This document shows, one piece after another, positions 59,454 to 64,000 of a stretch of 64,000 nucleotides of DNA. The DNA is taken from assembly GCA_002328035.1 (NCBI GenBank), contig DCVL01000007.1, forward strand, positions 22,369 to 86,368. Reading direction: 5' to 3'. Both the position numbers and the translations under genes were made by a program. The notes under the pieces were generated by a model. That model had not been told where the DNA came from and searched no databases. It saw only the letters and a program-made list of their open reading frames with translations. Position 1 is the first letter of the stretch. The number at the start of each line of letters is the position of its first letter. Source of the stretch: Geobacter sp. UBA2189 (lineage in GTDB: Bacteria > Desulfobacterota > Desulfuromonadia > Geobacterales > Pseudopelobacteraceae).

Positions 59454-60878
59454 TTAGAAGCTGTAACGTGCCTGAAGACGCATTGTGTATGGGTTTTCTG
59501 GGTCAGCAACAGCAGTTAAACTGGTATTTGATGTTGTTTTAGCATAATAGCCACCAAGGATCATATAAGCAGCCTGTGCCTGGAGCTTCAGGTTTTTGTA
59601 AAGCTGATATCCAGCTTCAACGTTGATTTCAGTACCCATGAAGTCGCTAGAATTAGTACCACCAGTATTCAAATCAACGTGTGGTTCCTGATGGTTTGAG
59701 GATGGTGCCCAGGCAAAGCCAACATTACCGTTAAGGTTAAACTTTTCGGTCAGCTTTGAGTCATAGCCCATTGTCAGCAATGCGATATTAGTGACATCAC
59801 GACGGATGTAAGCATCAGTTGAGGTAGGGCTGTTATAGGTATTACGGGCAAGGATCATCATGCCGGACTCGTTGTAAGAGTTAACTGAAGTGCTGACCCA
59901 TCCCTTGTACTGTGCATCATTTGTGCTGTTGTTACCTGATGTAAAGAGGAAGGCTGTCTTGGCTGTGCCGGGACCAACCTTCATATCGGCTGCTACGTTT
60001 GCTGCCCAACCGTGGAAGTTACGGCTGGTATTTCCAGCAGTCCAAACCTTTTGGTGACCAGCCTGCATGGCTGCAAAACCGGAAAGGTTAATGCCAGCAA
60101 TCTTTGTTTGGCCGTTCAGGCCTAATGTATGGAGCAGGATTGCCTCATCTCTGGTATGACCGTACAGCACGTTGTATGGCACACCTGTATAGCCTGTGGT
60201 AGGTGACGAATTTGCGTAGTCTGCAAGGAAGTAATATGAAAGACCAAACTTGGTATCCTTGCTGAAGGCATATGTATTATCCATAACAAAGAGGTCTTTA
60301 TTGAACTCACCAGCACGGGTTACAGCAGGTGCGGTGCCATTCGCCTGGTCGTCAGCAAAACGTCCAAATCCCAAGCCGAGGGTATATGCACCCATCTTGG
60401 TAGTAGTCATAATAATCGGCAGGTCAGCATCAATAAAGATACCCTTCAAAGAATCTTTATAGGCTTGAAGACCAATCTTTGTGTTGAATGACTTGCCAAT
60501 ATTAAAATCAAGGTAGGCATGCTTTACAACCAGTGTGTTTGTACCACCATCGGTATCAAGGTCACCACCTACTGATCCGTTACCCCAACGGGTATTTGTT
60601 TCCAACTGTGTGTACAACTTAAGGTCATCGCTTGCCTTCGCAATATACTGGATGCGGGCACGCTGCTCCATGTAGTTATTCATCTTCCTTTTATCGGTCC
60701 ATGTCCATGCACCTGGATTTACATCACCACCGCCGCCGTTGTTGTAGTTTGAAAATACGGTGTTGAAGTTGAACATACCGTGGAACTCGTTCTCAAACGC
60801 CATTGCGGGAAGTGCAGTTACGGCGGTCAGGGCACCGGCTGCTGCGATTGTCAACATTTGCTTTTGAAACTTTGTCAT
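59454..60878 (-). CDS. Outer-membrane porin-like protein
   Basis: A 474-residue protein with a signal peptide (MLTIAAAGALTAVTALPAMA), followed by mature FENEFHGMFNFNTVFSNYNN and alternating amphipathic strands up to a C-terminal aromatic (YTMRLQARYSF), the usual outer-membrane insertion signal. This is a Geobacter-type porin. AAGGAGG precedes the ATG at 60878. Leader is about 180 bp. Confidence 0.9.
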   Translation of the reverse strand: MTKFQKQMLTIAAAGALTAVTALPAMAFENEFHGMFNFNTVFSNYNNGGGGDVNPGAWTWTDKRKMNNYMEQRARIQYIAKASDDLKLYTQLETNTRWGNGSVGGDLDTDGGTNTLVVKHAYLDFNIGKSFNTKIGLQAYKDSLKGIFIDADLPIIMTTTKMGAYTLGLGFGRFADDQANGTAPAVTRAGEFNKDLFVMDNTYAFSKDTKFGLSYYFLADYANSSPTTGYTGVPYNVLYGHTRDEAILLHTLGLNGQTKIAGINLSGFAAMQAGHQKVWTAGNTSRNFHGWAANVAADMKVGPGTAKTAFLFTSGNNSTNDAQYKGWVSTSVNSYNESGMMILARNTYNSPTSTDAYIRRDVTNIALLTMGYDSKLTEKFNLNGNVGFAWAPSSNHQEPHVDLNTGGTNSSDFMGTEINVEAGYQLYKNLKLQAQAAYMILGGYYAKTTSNTSLTAVADPENPYTMRLQARYSF

Positions 60879-61068
60879 GAAACTTTCCTCCTTCATGTTG
60901 GTTGTATTTACATCCTAAAATAAATTTTAAACTTTCTTAAGGTAATTCTTTAATGGGCAATCTTTAGGGAATCCCACCACCTTTCATTTAAAATTATTAA
61001 TCATTTTAGTTTGTTGCAGCCACACTTCCAAATATTCAACTATTTGTATGTTCTAGTAATTGTTGGAG

Positions 61069-61096
61069 ATAATACAATAAATCAAACGACTGTCAA
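61069..61096 (-). promoter_or_regulatory. Porin promoter
   Basis: On the minus strand: TTGACA (61091-61096), 16 bp, TATTAT (61069-61074), about 190 bp upstream of the porin start, leaving a long AT-rich leader that may be a site of small-RNA control. Confidence 0.7.
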
Positions 61097-61210
61097 GAAA
61101 AAAAATATGATTTTTTGTCTAACTGGCTGATTTTTATAGCTAGGGTCAGATTGTTAGCGGTTTTTAATCAAAAATAGAGCTGGTTTTAAATCAATTAAAC
61201 CTTAAACCTG

Positions 61211-61305
61211 GCTGATAGGAACAATATTTTCAACTCTGCGACGAGTTACAATTAGTGTTTTATGGTCACCACAAACCCGACCCATGACTGATTTAAGATT
61301 TTAAC
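61211..61305 (-). pseudogene. Truncated yefM antitoxin remnant
   Basis: About 70 of 91 bases match the yefM gene at 62316-62406, ungapped. The minus strand still reads NLKSVMGRVCGDHKTLIVTR and RRVENIVPIS in frame but is bounded by stop codons, lacking the N-terminal residues and the second half. It is a relic of a second yefM copy. Confidence 0.8.
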
Positions 61306-61320
61306 CTGGAAAAAGCATTT

Positions 61321-61344
61321 GAAACACGGAGCAACGGAGCAACT
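61321..61344. repeat. GAGCAAC border repeat (forward)
   Basis: GAAACACGGAGCAACGGAGC followed by AACT. Same motif as at 62989-63012, and inverted at 61431, 61877, 62512 and 63398. Confidence 0.85.
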
Positions 61345-61430
61345 GGCTCAAACTAAGAAAAAAATCATGGGAAAAGCTTGTTTAAAAAATCACCACTTTG
61401 GTTCTGCTGTCTGCTTTACTAACATCTTAA

Positions 61431-61460
61431 TTACTCCGTTGCTCCGTTGCTCTGTGTTTC
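61431..61460. repeat. GAGCAAC border repeat (inverted)
   Basis: CTCCGTTGCTCCGTTGCTCT and GTGTTTC: reverse complement of the forward motif. With 61321-61344 it brackets an empty 86-bp segment. Confidence 0.85.
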
Positions 61461-61555
61461 GTGAACTGCCGTTTTAGGCTCAATGGTCACACTGGTATAA
61501 ATTGTTTGATCCAGTATCAAGGTCTGTTTCAGGGAAGCAAAATAGACCCCTACCA

Positions 61556-61864
61556 TCAGTTGCCCTGCAGTGCCGTGCGTTCTGCCCGTAAACGTTCTGA
61601 CATCCGAACCAGTGCTGACCACTCCATAAAATTCATATCGTCACCGGCTTTGCCAGACAGAAACTCTTTAATAAAATCATCCGATGTTTTGCCATATATA
61701 TGTTCAAAACGAAGCAATGCACCTTGAACTCGTTTCAATTCCTTTTGCAACATCGTCAACCGCGTCGATACCATCTTTGAGATAGTCTTTGAAATAAATG
61801 GATCATCTCCATAATGTATGACAAATTGCTCATATTTTTGGGCTACGGCCACTGCGTTATGCAT
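61556..61864 (-). CDS. Hypothetical helical protein in the cassette region
   Basis: A 102-residue mostly helical protein (MHNAVAVAQKYEQFVIHYGD, TMLQKELKRVQGALLRFEHI, GDDMNFMEWSALVRMSERLR). It could be an antitoxin or small regulator; the context (YoeB/YefM next door, border repeats on both sides) supports a toxin-antitoxin-like or selfish role but no partner gene is present. No Shine-Dalgarno sequence is convincing (AAATAGGTGATTT). Confidence 0.55.
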   Translation of the reverse strand: MHNAVAVAQKYEQFVIHYGDDPFISKTISKMVSTRLTMLQKELKRVQGALLRFEHIYGKTSDDFIKEFLSGKAGDDMNFMEWSALVRMSERLRAERTALQGN

Positions 61865-61876
61865 AAATCACCTATT

Positions 61877-61905
61877 TCCCTCTGTTGCTCCGTTGCTCTG
61901 TGTTT
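61877..61905. repeat. GAGCAAC border repeat (inverted)
   Basis: CTCTGTTGCTCCGTTGCTCT, then GTGTTTC. Overlaps the left copy of the 45-bp direct repeat. Confidence 0.85.
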
Positions 61906-61937
61906 CAATGAGCCTCTGAATCGCACTGGCACAGCTC
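61893..61937. repeat. 45-bp direct repeat, left copy
   Basis: The sequence from TTGCTCTGTGTTTCAATGAG to CACTGGCACAGCTC recurs at 62515-62559 with about five mismatches. The right copy includes the 3' end of the methylmalonyl-CoA epimerase gene, so the left copy is a duplicated gene end. The two flank yefM-yoeB. Confidence 0.85.
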
Positions 61938-62190
61938 AATAATGATGCCGACAACCGATCACCAGTATTTCTTGATCTGCCACCTGATACACAAGGCGAT
62001 GTTCACGATCAATCCGGCGTGACCAGCATCCGGTTAGCTGGTGTTTAAGCGGCTCTGGCTTACCGGTGCCATCAAAAGGAGTTCCGACTATCTCTGCTAT
62101 CAGTGCCAGTACGCGATCCGCACGCTTGCGATCATTTGCAAGCCACCAACGTAGATCATCCAACGCATTGGGTGTTAAAGAAACCTTCAC
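61936..62190 (-). CDS. yoeB: YoeB-family mRNA interferase toxin
   Basis: An 84-residue RelE/YoeB toxin that cleaves ribosome-bound mRNA. PNALDDLRWWLANDRKRADR, LKHQLTGCWSRRIDREHRLVY and the C-terminal CRHHY carry the usual catalytic Glu-Arg-His-Tyr set (YoeB ends H-Y). It overlaps yefM by 4 bp; the toxin follows the antitoxin. Confidence 0.95.
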   Translation of the reverse strand: MKVSLTPNALDDLRWWLANDRKRADRVLALIAEIVGTPFDGTGKPEPLKHQLTGCWSRRIDREHRLVYQVADQEILVIGCRHHY

Positions 62191-62441
62191 TTCAGGGCAT
62201 CTTCAAGTGAGATGAGCTCTCCTCTCCTGGCTTGCGCCAGCGATTCGAGCAGGTGAGCAGCATTAGCACGAGAAGAAAGAAGATAATCCGTTTCTATAAA
62301 CGATTCATAATCTTCCTGACTAATAAGAACAATATTTTCACCATGCCGACGGGTTACTACAAGCGGCTCATGGTCATTGCAAACCTGATCCATAACTGAT
62401 TTAAGATTTTCACGTGTTTCACTGAAATTCAGAGCTCTCAT
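62187..62441 (-). CDS. yefM: YefM-family antitoxin
   Basis: An 84-residue Phd/YefM antitoxin: ALNFSETRENLKSVMDQVCN and EPLVVTRRHGENIVLISQED at the N-terminal DNA-binding part, and a C-terminal toxin-neutralising helix. It should repress its own promoter with YoeB. A truncated second copy lies at 61211-61305. Confidence 0.95.
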   Translation of the reverse strand: MRALNFSETRENLKSVMDQVCNDHEPLVVTRRHGENIVLISQEDYESFIETDYLLSSRANAAHLLESLAQARRGELISLEDALK

Positions 62442-62514
62442 TCAGCACCCCTTATTTGTACTTGCATTTGTACAATAGGCTTTCCGAGGTAGCAATGTCA
62501 AGTTACTTACTTTG

Positions 62515-62559
62515 TTGCTCTGTGTTTCAATGAGCCCCTGAGCTACACTGGCACAGCTC
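62515..62559. repeat. 45-bp direct repeat, right copy (includes GAGCAAC border)
   Basis: Mate of 61893-61937. It begins in the border repeat TTGCTCTGTGTTTC and runs into the last 33 bp of the methylmalonyl-CoA epimerase gene. Confidence 0.85.
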
Positions 62560-62940
62560 TGTCAGCACGCCGTTACTGCTTTTGGGGTGGACAAAGGCTA
62601 TCCGTGTGCCATGGGCGCCGTTACGGGGAATCTCATCTATCATCCGGGCACCCTGCTGTTTAAGGGTGGCTATGGTGGACTCAATATCTTCTACCTGATA
62701 GGCTATATGGTGTATGCCGGAGCCGTTTTTTTCAATAAATTTTGCAATCGGGCTGTCATCGCTGGTGGGTTCAAGCAGCTCTATCTTTGCTTCGCCGATT
62801 CCGAGCATGGCCACACGCACCTTTTGCTCAGGAACCTCTTCAAGACCATGAAAAGGCATGCCAAGGGTGTCGCGATAAAAAGGGAGGATGGCATCAAGGG
62901 ATTGTACGGCTATACCGATATGGTTAATTTTCTGGAGCAT
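62527..62940 (-). CDS. mce: Methylmalonyl-CoA epimerase
   Basis: A 137-residue VOC-superfamily enzyme interconverting (R)- and (S)-methylmalonyl-CoA. Signs are INHIGIAVQSLDAILPFYRD, KIELLEPTSDDSPIAKFIEK, GIHHIAYQVEDIE and IAFVHPKSSNGVLTELCQ, with the His, Gln and Glu metal ligands. AAAGGA precedes the start. It stands alone among border repeats rather than with mutase genes; MeaB is encoded at 46988-47956. Confidence 0.95.
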   Translation of the reverse strand: MLQKINHIGIAVQSLDAILPFYRDTLGMPFHGLEEVPEQKVRVAMLGIGEAKIELLEPTSDDSPIAKFIEKNGSGIHHIAYQVEDIESTIATLKQQGARMIDEIPRNGAHGTRIAFVHPKSSNGVLTELCQCSSGAH

Positions 62941-62988
62941 TTTCAGAATCCTTTCTTTTAAGTCGTTTGATAGGCACTATACTTGACT

Positions 62989-63012
62989 AAACACGGAGCA
63001 ACTGAGCAACGA
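62989..63012. repeat. GAGCAAC border repeat (forward)
   Basis: AAACACGGAGCAACTGAGCA and ACGA; pairs with the inverted copy at 63398-63424 to enclose the GxxExxY gene. Confidence 0.85.
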
Positions 63013-63018
63013 AGAGAA

Positions 63019-63426
63019 TCAACAAACAACTCTTTGGATTCCATCTTTCAGAAGTTTAGTAAGGAAGTTTATGAGAAGTCCTGTTCTTTTTCCGGAAAGT
63101 TTCAAATAGGTGTAAAGTTGTGCCTCATGAATTGGAAGTAACCTTTCAACATATTTAAGTTCAACCACGACAGAATTGTTTACCAAAAGGTCAAGCCTGA
63201 ATCCTTCATTTATATCCAAACCTTTATAAGCTACAGGGAGCTTCTTCTGGCGCTCAACATGGCAGCCTGCTTTCTGGAGTTCAAATGCAAGACAAGACTC
63301 GTACACAGATTCCAACAATCCAGGCCCCAATGTGCGGTGTACTTCGATAGCGGAACCCAAAATCAGCTCGGTTAAGTCGCTTTCAAAAAGAGTTTTCTCC
63401 GTTGCTCTGTTGCTCCGTGTTTCCAT
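63019..63426 (-). CDS. GxxExxY family protein
   Basis: A 135-residue protein with the family motif GLLESVYESCL, LGSAIEVHRTLGPG before it, and the PD-(D/E)XK-like FRLDLLVNNSVVVELKYVE. A nuclease-like fold is possible; function is unknown. The gene's first ten codons (METRSNRATE) are the border repeat itself, so the repeat supplies the start codon. Its 3' end abuts the other border copy. Confidence 0.9.
   Translation of the reverse strand: METRSNRATEKTLFESDLTELILGSAIEVHRTLGPGLLESVYESCLAFELQKAGCHVERQKKLPVAYKGLDINEGFRLDLLVNNSVVVELKYVERLLPIHEAQLYTYLKLSGKRTGLLINFLTKLLKDGIQRVVC
63398..63424. repeat. GAGCAAC border repeat (inverted), overlapping the GxxExxY start
   Basis: CTCCGTTGCTCTGTTGCTCC and GTGTTTC; read on the minus strand it codes for ETRSNRATE at the start of the GxxExxY protein. 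Confidence 0.85.
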
Positions 63427-63448
63427 TTAGATAGACCTTCTGTCTGGC

Positions 63449-64000
63449 CTACCCTGCCAGTTTCTGCTTCAGCAGGTCGTTGACAACTGCTGGATTTGCC
63501 TTGCCTTTCATCGCTTTCATTACCTGGCCCACAAAGAATCCAAAGACCTTTTCCTTTCCGCTTCGGTATTCTTCAACCTGACCTATATTGGCTGCCATTA
63601 TCTGATCAATGGCAGACTCTATTGCGCTGGTGTCGGACACCTGCGCCAAGCCTAGTTTATCAACGATATATGGAGCCTCACCGCCATTTTTCCAGATCTC
63701 CTCAAAGACCTTCTTCGCTATTGTGCCGGATATGGTTCCGGCATCAATAAGCTTTATGATTCCGGCAAGCTGACTTGGTGATACAGGAGATGCCTCTATC
63801 GCTGTTGTACTGTCGTTGAGTGAACGGGTAAGCTCACCCATTATCCAGTTGGCAGAGGATTTGGGATTGTTGCAGAGGGTCGTGCATTGTTCAAAATAAT
63901 CTGCCAGAGGGCGGGAGGAGGTAATCACGTCTGCATCGTACTCAGGCAGGCTGTATTCAGAAAGGAATCGGCTGAATTTGGCTTCCGGCAGTTCCGGCAG
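63449..64000 (-). CDS. gatB: Aspartyl/glutamyl-tRNA amidotransferase subunit B, C-terminal part (runs off the right edge)
   Basis: The visible 183 residues are the helical tail and YqeY-like domain of GatB: LPELPEAKFSRFLSEYSLPE at the edge, NPKSSANWIMGELTRSLND, SGTIAKKVFEEIWKNGGEA, and FFVGQVMKAMKGKANPAVVN near the end. GatB activates and transamidates misacylated Asp-tRNA-Asn/Glu-tRNA-Gln. The frame is open through 64000, so the N-terminal two thirds lie beyond the window. Confidence 0.95.
   Translation of the reverse strand: MPELPEAKFSRFLSEYSLPEYDADVITSSRPLADYFEQCTTLCNNPKSSANWIMGELTRSLNDSTTAIEASPVSPSQLAGIIKLIDAGTISGTIAKKVFEEIWKNGGEAPYIVDKLGLAQVSDTSAIESAIDQIMAANIGQVEEYRSGKEKVFGFFVGQVMKAMKGKANPAVVNDLLKQKLAG

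Larger units (their letters stand above)
60879..61555. other. AT-rich intergenic region with porin leader, yefM remnant and paired border repeats
   Basis: It contains the porin promoter (61069-61096), a truncated yefM (61211-61305), and two inverted GAGCAAC border repeats (61321-61344 and 61431-61460) enclosing about 90 bp without coding capacity. No intact gene is seen. Confidence 0.6.

Noticed and set aside
61431..61622. 63-codon minus-strand frame overlapping the 3' end of the hypothetical gene
   Set aside because: It spans a border repeat and has no start site or recognisable motif; it could be a relic but cannot be supported.

Overview
The window reads as a chromosomal segment of an anaerobic, Geobacter/Pelobacter-like deltaproteobacterium (Desulfobacterota); the species is not determined. 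The signs are a futalosine hydrolase (menaquinone by the futalosine route), methylmalonyl-CoA epimerase plus MeaB (methylmalonyl-CoA/propionate metabolism), cytochrome bd oxidase, selenocysteine use (a selenoprotein gene and selC in the same window), HDOD and GGDEF signalling proteins, DUF116 and DUF4124 proteins, and a Geobacter-type gram-negative porin. There is no rRNA, CRISPR array, intact transposase or prophage.

Layout. (1) 0-7 kb, minus strand, clearly GC-richer than the rest: a Wsp-like chemosensory operon (cheW, CheR with TPRs, cheW, MCP, CheA with receiver), peppered with GC-rich palindromic repeats, some inserted in frame in cheA and cheR. (2) 7-8.9 kb: a small inverted-repeat-ended element, a selenocysteine peroxiredoxin-like gene read through UGA with an adjacent SECIS hairpin, a possible tiny lipoprotein, and mqnB. 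(3) 8.9-14.7 kb, minus: an eight-gene housekeeping operon def-fmt-DUF116-glcD-like-small membrane protein-maf-yggS-DUF4124. (4) 14.8-23.5 kb: HDOD protein, TPR protein, giant GH13 protein, outer-membrane-like protein, mnmA. (5) 23.5-36.3 kb: REC-PAS-GGDEF cyclase, DksA-like protein, rmuC, AMMECR1/second deformylase/ACT operon, DUF2062-DUF2786-uppP-radC-dinG operon, His-rich secreted protein, elbB and an NAD-binding protein. (6) 36.4-48 kb, plus: smc-roadblock-ftsY-zapB-zapA, a 6S RNA candidate in its classical place, 5-formyl-THF cyclo-ligase, rny, ymdB-like, tyrS, meaB. (7) 48-54 kb: cydAB, a trpR-trpB pair with a candidate operator, an IclR regulator. (8) 54-56.5 kb: UspA, polysaccharide deacetylase, a Cys-rich miniprotein, tRNA-Sec, tRNA-Arg, a VIT1/CCC1 family transporter. 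(9) 56.5-61 kb, minus: four small or secreted-protein genes driven by near-identical promoters that overlap the terminator of the preceding gene, and a porin. (10) 61-63.4 kb: a cassette-like stretch whose genes (hypothetical protein, YoeB/YefM, methylmalonyl-CoA epimerase, GxxExxY protein) are bordered by a GAGCAAC-type repeat, with a truncated second yefM. (11) 63.4-64 kb: the 3' part of gatB.

Start codons were moved inward from the longest reading frame wherever a Shine-Dalgarno sequence and family alignment favoured it. The most notable items are the Cys-free selenocysteine peroxiredoxin-like protein with selC in the same window, the in-frame palindromic repeats in the chemosensory genes, the shared promoter/terminator modules at 56.9-59.4 kb and the repeat-bordered cassette region at 61-63.4 kb.
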